Origin: Methylococcales bacterium
GTDB lineage: Bacteria > Pseudomonadota > Gammaproteobacteria > Methylococcales > Methylomonadaceae
DNA length: 13,590 bases
Direction: 5' to 3'
Assembly: GCA_009692395.1 (NCBI GenBank)
Contig: SHZG01000039.1
Span: forward strand, 1-13,590
Part shown: positions 1-6,469 of the stretch, piece by piece
Numbering within the stretch: position 1 is the stretch's first letter
Layout: every line of letters starts with the position of its first letter
Notes under the pieces: generated by a model
Told to the model about the DNA's origin: nothing
Databases searched by the model: none
What the model saw: the letters and a program-made list of their open reading frames with translations, nothing else
Translations under genes and position numbers: made by a program

Positions 1-74
1 GTTGCATTGCGTCCTGACTTGCCCATCTGGTTACTTTTACAGAATGGACAGGTGATTTCTTGGTAGCAGCTCAT
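1..74 (-). CDS. IS1-like transposase, N-terminal fragment (runs off left edge)
   Basis: Only the first 24 codons are visible. They read MSCYQEITCPFCKSNQMGKS followed by GRNA. The CPFCKS segment is the first Cys pair of a small zinc-binding domain at the N-terminus, followed by a basic stretch. This is the layout of the InsA-type DNA-binding N-terminus of IS1-family transposases, which recognises the element ends. The gene is too short for the ORF track and continues beyond position 1. Whether the element is intact cannot be judged. Other zinc-ribbon transposase families could start similarly, so the family call is moderate. Confidence 0.55.
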   Translation of the reverse strand, partial: MSCYQEITCPFCKSNQMGKSGRNA

Positions 75-147
75 AAGGTCTTTTAGGTAAGTGTGATTTT
101 ATTCTGCCCGTGATTTTAATCTATCATCACAGATTTAATCCACTACC
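1..147 (-). mobile_element. End of an IS1-like insertion sequence, cut by the window edge
   Basis: A transposase start (ATG at 74-72, minus strand) is preceded by about 70 bp of non-coding DNA. Read on the minus strand, that stretch begins GGTAGTGG at 147-140, which resembles the GGT-type outer ends of IS1-family elements. I infer that the element ends near position 147, about 30 bp beyond the cysC stop codon. The other end and the target duplication lie outside the window, so neither the boundary nor the family assignment can be confirmed here. Confidence 0.5.
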
Positions 148-176
148 GTTTTTTTTTTACCAACTTATTATTACAG

Positions 177-794
177 TCAGTCTTGTTGAGTTTTTATAAT
201 GCCGCGTTGCGCGAGTAGTTCTATCACCTGTTGTACGCTGGCTTCTAAAGAAAGGCTTTGAGTATCAATAGTTAAGTCAGGATTTTCAGGGGCTTCGTAG
301 GGCGAATCGATGCCTGTGAAAAAGGGAATTTGTCCCGCTCTGGCTTTTTTGTACAAGCCTTTTACATCGCGTTGTTCGCAGGTTTCAATGGGGCATTCGC
401 AGTATATTTCTAAAAAATCACCGTGTGGTACTAGATTTCTCGCGGTATTGCGATCTGATTTGAACGGGGAAATAAAGGCGGTGAGCGTGATAACACCTGC
501 CTCAGTCATGAGTTTTGCTAGCTCACCAATACGGCGAATATTTTCTACGCGATCTTTATCGCTAAAACCCAAATCTCTACACAGCCCGTGACGGACATTG
601 TCGCCATCGAGGACAAACGTAGAAATATCGAGATGATAGAGATAATCTTCCACTGCGTGGGCTAGGGTGGATTTACCTGACCCTGATAAACCTGTAAACC
701 AAAGAATAACACTTTGATGTTGATGCAGGGTTTCACGCGATGCGCGAGTGATCGTAGCGTGATGCCAGACGGTATTGGTGCTTTTTGCAGTCAT
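177..794 (-). CDS. cysC: Adenylyl-sulfate kinase (APS kinase)
   Basis: This cytoplasmic enzyme phosphorylates adenosine 5'-phosphosulfate with ATP to give PAPS, the activated sulfate used for assimilatory reduction or sulfate transfer. The 205-residue product is full length for the family. It shows the P-loop GLSGSGKS at 35-42, DGDNVRHGL at 63-71, the RxENIRR segment near 82-88, FISPF with Ser109 at the position phosphorylated in E. coli CysC, and the KGLYKKARAG lid segment at 145-154. The open frame extends to an ATG at 920, but that would overlap the upstream gene by 119 bp and add unrelated residues. The ATG at 794 lies 7 bp after the DHH gene's stop and gives the family N-terminus. No strong Shine-Dalgarno is visible, so translation may be coupled to the upstream gene. 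No fused CysN is present, so this is stand-alone CysC. Confidence 0.95.
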   Translation of the reverse strand: MTAKSTNTVWHHATITRASRETLHQHQSVILWFTGLSGSGKSTLAHAVEDYLYHLDISTFVLDGDNVRHGLCRDLGFSDKDRVENIRRIGELAKLMTEAGVITLTAFISPFKSDRNTARNLVPHGDFLEIYCECPIETCEQRDVKGLYKKARAGQIPFFTGIDSPYEAPENPDLTIDTQSLSLEASVQQVIELLAQRGIIKTQQD

Positions 795-801
795 GGTGAT
801 T

Positions 802-1758
802 TTAGCGATAGTGTTGGGTAAAGGCGTTAATAAAGACGGGCAGTTGTGCGTTAGGTAAGCAATTAATACCCGCAGCACTTTGTCGCCCGCCACCTGTAGC
901 AAACGTTGAACAGAATTCATCTGCGCCTGTATTATTGGTTAATGGGGCGCGAACACTGACTTGATAATCGCCTTGTGGACGGTAATTTAACACGGCATGA
1001 GCGCGGTCTGGATACTGATTAGCCAGCGCATTGCTGAATACGCCGCTTACCCGTCTTGCCCATGCTGCATCAGGCAAAATATAAACTGCTGTGTTAGTCG
1101 ATTGATAGTCCGCTGTTATGGCTAACGCCTGCGCCATATCGTCAGTGTAACCTGTCATCAGTTGCTCATAAATAACGCGCTTATCTGCCATAAAGTCAAA
1201 TGGTGAACTGTATGAACACGCTTCACGATACAAAGCATTGGGCGCGAAATGCAAATCAGCAATGTTGCTACCATAGCCATTATAATTGATGCAAACACCT
1301 AGGTTTTGCAAGGATTTTAGTTGCTGAGTTGTTAGTGATAAACACTGCGCAGCTTGTTCAGCACGGTGATTCAAATTATCACCAAACGCGGCGACGACTG
1401 CCCACGCACGGTAGTGACCTTTTAAGTAGTCATCCACTAATAAACTGGTGCAGGTATTGGGGGCGGTATCAATGAGTGTCTTCAATTGCGGATGTTGTGG
1501 AATCTCGCCCGCTTGATGATGATCGACATAAAAGACACTCGCGCCCTGTTGCAACAGTCTATCTAATGAAGAACGGTTTTTGGCTAAGGAAATATCCAGT
1601 ACCGTAACGTGGTCGCCTGTTTGTGCGTTGACTCGTGTCAATAACTCAATGTCTCTTTTGACACCCGTCACTAAGGTGGCTTCCGCAGGTTGTGCAAGCC
1701 GTAATTGTAACAGAGCGCACAAACCATCGGCATCGCCGTTAAATACATCGTATTGCAT
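802..1758 (-). CDS. DHH/DHHA1 family phosphoesterase
   Basis: A 318-residue member of the DHH superfamily of metal-dependent phosphoesterases. The N-terminal catalytic domain shows the acidic metal-binding motif NGDADG at 7-12, VLDIS at 53-57, the signature DHH at 79-81 (YVDHHQAG) and AFGDN at 124-128. A C-terminal DHHA1-type substrate domain ends in GGGRQSAAGIN at 289-299, a variant of the usual GGHxxAAG motif. Known relatives include NrnA-type nanoRNase/PAP phosphatases, RecJ and pyrophosphatases; the length is close to NrnA. The exact substrate cannot be read from sequence. The gene lies 7 bp upstream of cysC on the same strand, so the pair is probably one transcript, which hints at a nucleotide of sulfate activation (PAP) as substrate; that is inference. 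A TAAAAT -10-like hexamer sits at 1796-1791, without a clear -35. Such proteins are sometimes annotated as acetyltransferases without good reason. Confidence 0.85.
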   Translation of the reverse strand: MQYDVFNGDADGLCALLQLRLAQPAEATLVTGVKRDIELLTRVNAQTGDHVTVLDISLAKNRSSLDRLLQQGASVFYVDHHQAGEIPQHPQLKTLIDTAPNTCTSLLVDDYLKGHYRAWAVVAAFGDNLNHRAEQAAQCLSLTTQQLKSLQNLGVCINYNGYGSNIADLHFAPNALYREACSYSSPFDFMADKRVIYEQLMTGYTDDMAQALAITADYQSTNTAVYILPDAAWARRVSGVFSNALANQYPDRAHAVLNYRPQGDYQVSVRAPLTNNTGADEFCSTFATGGGRQSAAGINCLPNAQLPVFINAFTQHYR

Positions 1759-1875
1759 TGACTGTCTCGAATTGTTGGCTATTTCGCCTTATTTTAGCGC
1801 AATTCAAAAACAGCCGTGCTGGAAAAAGCATTACACAGTAGAATGCAGCAAAAACACTCACAGGCTACCTCGCTC

Positions 1876-2976
1876 ATGACAACTCAAGTCCAATTAGTTA
1901 ATCTGCATTTTTTAAGAGCTGGCATAAAGCGGCTATTGCCAAATTCCCAAGCAGTGTTATTGGCATCGACGTTAATCGTTAGTTTTGTATTGATTTACTC
2001 CTTGTCTGACTTATTAATGCCTGTGTTTGTCTCTATTGTGTTTGCCTATTTGCTGGAAAGCATCGTCAGTAAAGTTGAACGCCTAAAAGCGTCACGGCTA
2101 ACCGCTGTTTATCTAGTATTTTTAAGTTTTATAGCGAGTCTGGGGTTTTCATTGTTTTTTTTACTGCCAATAGCGTCAGAGCAAGCCGTGGAACTGGTGC
2201 AACAAATTCCTAGTATTATCAGTCGTGCGCAAACTGAAATTATGCACTTATCTAAAGCCTATCCGCAGTTTTTTTCTGAAAGTAAAATTCAACAAATCAT
2301 GGGGATTGCACAAAAAGAACTCTTAAGTTATGCGCAAAATTTATTATCAGGGTCTGCGGCTTCAGTCGTTGGCTTGGTCAGTGTAATGATTTATTTATTC
2401 TTAGTGCCGATGATGGTGTTTTTCTTTTTGAAAGATAAAGACTTATTAGTGGCTTGGTTTGTCCAATTTATGCCCAATGAGCGACATTTAACCGTGCATG
2501 TCTGGGAAGAAATAGATGACCAAATCGGCAACTATGTTCACGGAAAATTTGCCGAAGTGTTTATACTTTGGTTCGTTAGCTTTGCGACATACACCCTGCT
2601 GGATTTAAATTACGCCATGTTGCTGGCGGTGTTAATGGGTTTACAAGTCATTATTCCTTATATTGGCGCGACTGTAGTGACGTTTCCCGTACTCGGCGTG
2701 GCTTATTTTCAATGGGGCTTAGGGGGTGATGATTTTATGTATATCGTTATTGCGTATAGCATTATCCAAGCCTTAGACGGCGTGCTATTAGTACCCTTAT
2801 TATTTTCCGAAGCGGTTAATTTACACGCCGTTGCCATTATTATTGCTATCCTACTTTTTGGTGGCTTATGGGGATTTTGGGGCGTATTTTTAGCCATTCC
2901 GTTAGCAACAGTTGTTAAAGCTGTGTTAACGTCATGGCCGCGAGCTGACAACAGTAGTTTTAATAGCAATTATTGA
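1876..2976 (+). CDS. AI-2E family transporter (PerM/YhhT-like inner-membrane protein)
   Basis: A polytopic inner-membrane protein of about 366 residues. It has two hydrophobic segments near the N-terminus, another shortly after (SLGFSLFFLLPIA), then a hydrophilic amphipathic stretch rich in Gln/Glu, and a block of C-terminal membrane helices ending LLFGGLWGFWGVFLAIPLA, which is typical of this family. Members have been implicated in autoinducer-2 export, Na+/H+ antiport or other small-molecule efflux; the substrate here is unknown. Start choice is uncertain. The frame opens with GTG at 1816 and also has ATG at 1843 and at 1876. I prefer 1876 because the resulting N-terminus, about 25 residues before the first helix, matches the usual family layout; a weak AGG lies 11 bp upstream. 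The gene is divergent from the DHH-cysC pair and lies 106 bp before pstS, but the Pho-type promoter in between makes it a separate unit. Confidence 0.85.
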   Translation: MTTQVQLVNLHFLRAGIKRLLPNSQAVLLASTLIVSFVLIYSLSDLLMPVFVSIVFAYLLESIVSKVERLKASRLTAVYLVFLSFIASLGFSLFFLLPIASEQAVELVQQIPSIISRAQTEIMHLSKAYPQFFSESKIQQIMGIAQKELLSYAQNLLSGSAASVVGLVSVMIYLFLVPMMVFFFLKDKDLLVAWFVQFMPNERHLTVHVWEEIDDQIGNYVHGKFAEVFILWFVSFATYTLLDLNYAMLLAVLMGLQVIIPYIGATVVTFPVLGVAYFQWGLGGDDFMYIVIAYSIIQALDGVLLVPLLFSEAVNLHAVAIIIAILLFGGLWGFWGVFLAIPLATVVKAVLTSWPRADNSSFNSNY

Positions 2977-2998
2977 TTACCTTTATGAAAAAATAACA

Positions 2999-3032
2999 CT
3001 ATCATACGCTTGTCATATAAAATTAATATGCT
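2999..3032 (+). promoter_or_regulatory. PhoB-type Pho box and -10 element of the pstS promoter
   Basis: Two 7-bp direct repeats with a 4-bp spacer are visible: CTATCAT (2999-3005), ACGC (3006-3009), TTGTCAT (3010-3016). Each repeat matches 6 of 7 bases of the PhoB consensus CTGTCAT. Exactly 10 bp later lies TATGCT (3027-3032), a 4/6 match to the -10 hexamer. This is the repeat-spacer-repeat-10 bp-(-10) geometry of E. coli phoA-type promoters, with no separate -35. An alternative -10, TAATAT, sits at 3024-3029. Transcription would start near 3039, leaving a leader of about 44 nt before pstS. The motif is seen directly; PhoB binding is inferred from the known regulon. Confidence 0.85.
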
Positions 3033-3082
3033 TAAACCCATGACCACTTGGGCATTTTTTATCACATATCGAGAATTGATTA

Positions 3083-4066
3083 ATGAAACCATCTTTTAAA
3101 GCAAAATCGCTAGCCGCCGCACTGGGTTTTACTGTTGCCGCTTTACTGAGCAGCACAGCAGGCGCAGTACAAAAAGTTGACGCAGGCGTTCCTACTTATG
3201 CAAAAGCCAGCGGTATTTCAGGCAACTTATCTAGCGTTGGCTCTGATACCTTGGCAAACTTAATGACCATGTGGGCAGAAGAATTTAACCGCGAATACCC
3301 TAACGTCAACATTCAAATTCAAGCCGCTGGTTCATCAACTGCGCCACCTGCATTGACTGAAGGCACATCAAATTTAGGCCCAATGAGTCGTGAAATGAAA
3401 GACGACGAATTAGCGGCATTTGAAGACAAATATGGTTACAAACCAACGGCTGTGCCTGTTGCGATTGATGCACTGGCAGTGATGGTCAACAAAGACAACC
3501 CCATTAAAGGTTTAACACTTCCACAAGTGGATGCAATTTTTTCATCAACGCGTAAATGTGGCAATGAAACCGATATTGAAAACTGGGGTGATGCAGGTGT
3601 TGCCGCGTGGGGGTCAAAAACTATTCAGTTATATGGTCGTAACTCGGTTTCAGGTACTTATGGTTATTTTAAAGAAAACGCTCTGTGTAAAGGTGATTTT
3701 AAAAATAACGTAAACGAGCAACCAGGTTCTGCATCGGTTGTACAATCAGTCACTTCATCAGTGAATGGTGTTGGTTATTCAGGTATGGGCTACACCACGT
3801 CTGGCGTTAAAATGGTCGCATTAGCGCAAAAAGCAGGCGAACCATTTGTTGAAGCAACGCCTGAAAACGCATTGAACGGTACGTACCCATTAACGCGTTA
3901 TTTGTACGTTTACGTCAATAAAAAACCTAATACGCCATTAGCTCCATTAGATTATGAGTTTATCAAAATGGTATTGTCGCAAGCAGGTCAGCAAGTTGTG
4001 ATTAAAGACGGTTATATTCCACTGCCTGCTAAAGTAGTTGAGAAAGCATTAACTTCATTGAAATAA
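3083..4066 (+). CDS. pstS: Periplasmic phosphate-binding protein PstS
   Basis: The substrate-binding component of the high-affinity phosphate ABC importer. The 327-residue precursor begins with a clear Sec signal peptide (MKPSFKAKS, hydrophobic core, SSTAGA with likely cleavage after residue 28). The mature protein shows phosphate-contact segments typical of PstS: SVGSDT at 51-56, AAGSST at 81-86, and GRNSVSGTYGYF at 185-196, plus NGVGYSG at 228-234. Two cysteines (159, 202) could form a disulfide. There is no lipobox, so it is a soluble periplasmic form. GAG at 3071-3073 lies about 9 bp before the ATG and is a modest ribosome-binding site. It is the first gene of the pst operon, behind a Pho box, and is followed by a strong terminator, which suggests that PstS is made in excess over the membrane subunits. 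Confidence 0.95.
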   Translation: MKPSFKAKSLAAALGFTVAALLSSTAGAVQKVDAGVPTYAKASGISGNLSSVGSDTLANLMTMWAEEFNREYPNVNIQIQAAGSSTAPPALTEGTSNLGPMSREMKDDELAAFEDKYGYKPTAVPVAIDALAVMVNKDNPIKGLTLPQVDAIFSSTRKCGNETDIENWGDAGVAAWGSKTIQLYGRNSVSGTYGYFKENALCKGDFKNNVNEQPGSASVVQSVTSSVNGVGYSGMGYTTSGVKMVALAQKAGEPFVEATPENALNGTYPLTRYLYVYVNKKPNTPLAPLDYEFIKMVLSQAGQQVVIKDGYIPLPAKVVEKALTSLK

Positions 4067-4102
4067 GAAAATAGTTTGCCCTAATTAGGACACGCAAAAA
4101 CG

Positions 4103-4144
4103 ACGGCTGAGATTTGTTTTAATGAATCTCAGCCGTTTTTTTTT
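4103..4144 (+). terminator. Rho-independent terminator between pstS and pstC
   Basis: A perfect 12-bp stem pairs 4103-4114 with 4125-4136 (ACGGCTGAGATT and its complement) around a 10-nt loop, followed by nine consecutive T (4136-4144). An A-run at 4096-4100 means it might also work on the opposite strand. It lies 37 bp after the pstS stop inside the pst cluster and should stop, or partly stop, transcripts from the pstS promoter. Confidence 0.9.
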
Positions 4145-4149
4145 GTTAT

Positions 4150-4183
4150 TTGTTATATTATTGTCACATTCAATTTCTATACT
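4150..4183 (+). promoter_or_regulatory. Second Pho-box-like promoter, directly ahead of pstC
   Basis: TTGTTAT (4150-4156), a 4-bp spacer ATTA, then TTGTCAC (4161-4167) form a 7-4-7 direct repeat; each half matches 5 of 7 bases of CTGTCAT. Exactly 10 bp further is TATACT (4178-4183), a 5/6 match to the -10 consensus. The geometry is identical to the pstS promoter. It begins 6 bp after the terminator's T-tract. With the usual distance from the -10, transcription would start at about 4190, which is the A of the pstC ATG, so the message may be leaderless. The halves are weaker than at pstS, but the shared spacing supports function. Confidence 0.7.
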
Positions 4184-4189
4184 TCTCGT

Positions 4190-6469
4190 ATGTCTGAAAT
4201 TAATCCCCTTAATAAACTACCGTCAGTTATGGAAAAATCCGCTAATAGTTACTACCAACGCTGGCGACTCGTCAAAGATTCGCTCGCGCGTTACGGTGTC
4301 ATCGCAGGGGGTCTCAGTGTTATTGTTGCACTGGTACTCATTTTCTTTTATTTACTTTATGTAGTGGTACCACTGTTTAAACCTGCCAGCGCAGCAGCAG
4401 TTAATCACTATGCGTTACCTGAAGCCACGCTAGGAAAAACAGTATTACTCGATGTAGAAGAACAAAATGAAGTCGCTGTTAGATTTACAGACAGCGGGCA
4501 AGCCATATTTTTTGACGTGGCAACAGGCAAAACAATTGCCAATGAAGCCGTTAAAATACCCGCTGGCGCAAACGTTGTTAGTTTTGCTCAAGGAAGCCCT
4601 ATCAGTGAAGGTGCGGTTATTTACGGCCTATCCAACGGACAAGCCATTGTTATTAAACATCAATATAAAATCACTTACCCTGACAACAAACGCTTAATCA
4701 CCCCGTCTTTAAAATATCCATTAGGTGAAGCAGCAATAGTTGTTGATGACCAAGGCGCGGCTTTGGAAAAGATTGCTGTTAAAGTGGGTGATAAATCCAC
4801 TACGATTGTTGCTAAAACAGCTGATAAAGTGCGTCTTCTGCATATCGAAAAGAATGAAAATTTGATGACTGATGAAGTTACTTTAAATCGGTCTGCAACA
4901 GTATTGAATTTCCCTGTGGCGACTATCACCGATATTCGCATTGATAAAGAAGAGCGTAATCTTTATTTATTCAGTGATGATGGTCACTTAAGTTTCTTTG
5001 ATATTAGCGATAAAACCGCACCTGCACTGAGACAAAACGTGAATGTCGTTACCGCAGGCGCAAAAGCGACGGTCACTACCTTCTTAAATGGTGATAATTC
5101 GTTGCTTATTGGTGATTCTACTGGCTTAGTTTCACAGTGGTCGATGGTAAGAGATGAATTAAATCGCCCTACGATGCACAAAATCAGATCGTTTAAAGTG
5201 TCTGAAAAAGCGATTGCTACTATCGATCCAGAGCCACGTCGTAAAGGTTTTGCTGCTATTGATGTCGATGGCATGATGGGCATTTACCACACCACTTCTG
5301 AACGTGAAGTGCTGAGAGAACAGGTGACTAAAGCCATGCCTGTCGCCGCCGCATTATCACCTAGAGCTAACACACTGTTAGTTGAAGCCAGCGATAAAAA
5401 TATCTATTTTTGGACGTTGGATAATAAACACCCTGAAGTATCGGTGAAGTCACTGTGGCAAGAAGTTTGGTATGAAGGCTATCCAAAACCTGATTATATT
5501 TGGCAGTCTTCAGCATCTAACAGTGATTTTGAGCCTAAATACAGTTTAACACCGTTAGTCTTTGGTACGCTGAAAGCCGCGTTTTATGCCATGTTAGTTG
5601 CTGTGCCACTCGCATTAATGGGGGCTATTTATAGCGCGTATTTTATGATTCCGATGATGCGTCAATACGTTAAACCGACGATTGAATTAATGGGCGCGTT
5701 ACCGACTGTTATTTTGGGTTTTCTGGCAGGTCTTTGGTTGGCACCGACTTTAGAAGCGCATTTAGCAGGTTTTTTCCTGCTATTTACACTCTTGCCAATT
5801 GGGGTTATGACGTTTGCCTATTGTTGGTATAACTTACCGCAGTCATTTTTAGAAAAAATTCCCGAAGGTTGGGAAGCGGCGATATTGATTCCTGTGATTT
5901 TGCTGATTGGTTGGTTTGCGTTTGCAATTAGTGTGCCACTGGAAACAATGCTGTTTCATGGCACATTGCGTGACTGGTTTAAAAATGAATGGGGTATGGG
6001 TTACGATCAACGTAACGCCGTAGTCGTCGGTATGGCAATGGGGTTTGCGGTTATTCCGACTATTTTCTCCATTGCTGAAGATGCTATTTTTAGTGTCCCT
6101 CAGCATCTGACAGTCGGTTCATTAGCCTTAGGTGCGACCACTTGGCAAACGATGGTTCGCGTGGTGCTATTAACCGCTAGTCCTGGTATCTTCTCAGCGG
6201 TGATGATTGGTTTAGGTCGGGCAGTCGGTGAAACTATGATTGTACTCATGGCGACAGGTAATACGCCTGTGATGGATATGAGTGTTTTTCAAGGCTTGCG
6301 TACTCTAGCCGCTAACATCGCAGTAGAAATGCCTGAATCACAAGTGGATAGCACGCATTATCGAGTGTTATTTTTAGCCGCTTTAGTATTATTTGTATTC
6401 ACCTTTGTCTTTAACACGTTAGCGGAAATTATTCGCCAACGCCTACGCGAAAAATACAGTTCATTATGA
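4190..6469 (+). CDS. pstC: Phosphate ABC transporter permease PstC with large beta-propeller-like insert
   Basis: One of two membrane subunits of the PstSCAB phosphate importer. At 759 residues it is more than twice the length of E. coli PstC. One transmembrane helix (about 36-60) is followed by a long soluble region (about 75-450) and then the permease core with several helices (about 455-745), including an EAA-type coupling loop near 629-666 (GSLALGAT at 643-650). The soluble region has recurring segments of the type DSGQAIFFDV, DDGHLSFFDI, STGLVSQWSM, VDGMMGIYHT and SDKNIYFWTL, spaced like blades of a WD40/PQQ-type propeller; topology puts it in the periplasm. The ATG at 4190 has no Shine-Dalgarno and sits 7 bp after a -10 hexamer. 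ATG 4229 (residue 14) is the alternative start. The stop overlaps the pstA start by 4 bp (ATGA). Confidence 0.9.
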   Translation: MSEINPLNKLPSVMEKSANSYYQRWRLVKDSLARYGVIAGGLSVIVALVLIFFYLLYVVVPLFKPASAAAVNHYALPEATLGKTVLLDVEEQNEVAVRFTDSGQAIFFDVATGKTIANEAVKIPAGANVVSFAQGSPISEGAVIYGLSNGQAIVIKHQYKITYPDNKRLITPSLKYPLGEAAIVVDDQGAALEKIAVKVGDKSTTIVAKTADKVRLLHIEKNENLMTDEVTLNRSATVLNFPVATITDIRIDKEERNLYLFSDDGHLSFFDISDKTAPALRQNVNVVTAGAKATVTTFLNGDNSLLIGDSTGLVSQWSMVRDELNRPTMHKIRSFKVSEKAIATIDPEPRRKGFAAIDVDGMMGIYHTTSEREVLREQVTKAMPVAAALSPRANTLLVEASDKNIYFWTLDNKHPEVSVKSLWQEVWYEGYPKPDYIWQSSASNSDFEPKYSLTPLVFGTLKAAFYAMLVAVPLALMGAIYSAYFMIPMMRQYVKPTIELMGALPTVILGFLAGLWLAPTLEAHLAGFFLLFTLLPIGVMTFAYCWYNLPQSFLEKIPEGWEAAILIPVILLIGWFAFAISVPLETMLFHGTLRDWFKNEWGMGYDQRNAVVVGMAMGFAVIPTIFSIAEDAIFSVPQHLTVGSLALGATTWQTMVRVVLLTASPGIFSAVMIGLGRAVGETMIVLMATGNTPVMDMSVFQGLRTLAANIAVEMPESQVDSTHYRVLFLAALVLFVFTFVFNTLAEIIRQRLREKYSSL

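Noticed and set aside
310..591. Plus-strand open frame inside cysC, and similar frames opposite pstC, pstA, lolD and lolC
   Set aside because: Antisense or out-of-frame shadows of well-recognised genes, with no domain signal or ribosome-binding site of their own.
795..920. Upstream extension of cysC to an ATG at 920 (247 residues)
   Set aside because: It would overlap the DHH gene by 119 bp, and the added residues are not APS kinase-like; the ATG at 794 gives the family N-terminus.
1758..1785. TTGACT ... TATTTC as a plus-strand promoter for the AI-2E gene
   Set aside because: The -35 is good but the -10 matches only 3 of 6, so I could not support it.
3037..3060. Small hairpin plus T-run in the pstS leader (CCCA...TGGG, then TTTTTT)
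   Set aside because: Only 4 bp of stem, too weak to call an attenuator, and pstS must be expressed through it.
4122..4364. 80-residue plus-strand frame across the pstS terminator and the pstC start
   Set aside because: It begins in the terminator loop and overlaps pstC in another frame; the hydrophobic look comes from T-rich DNA.
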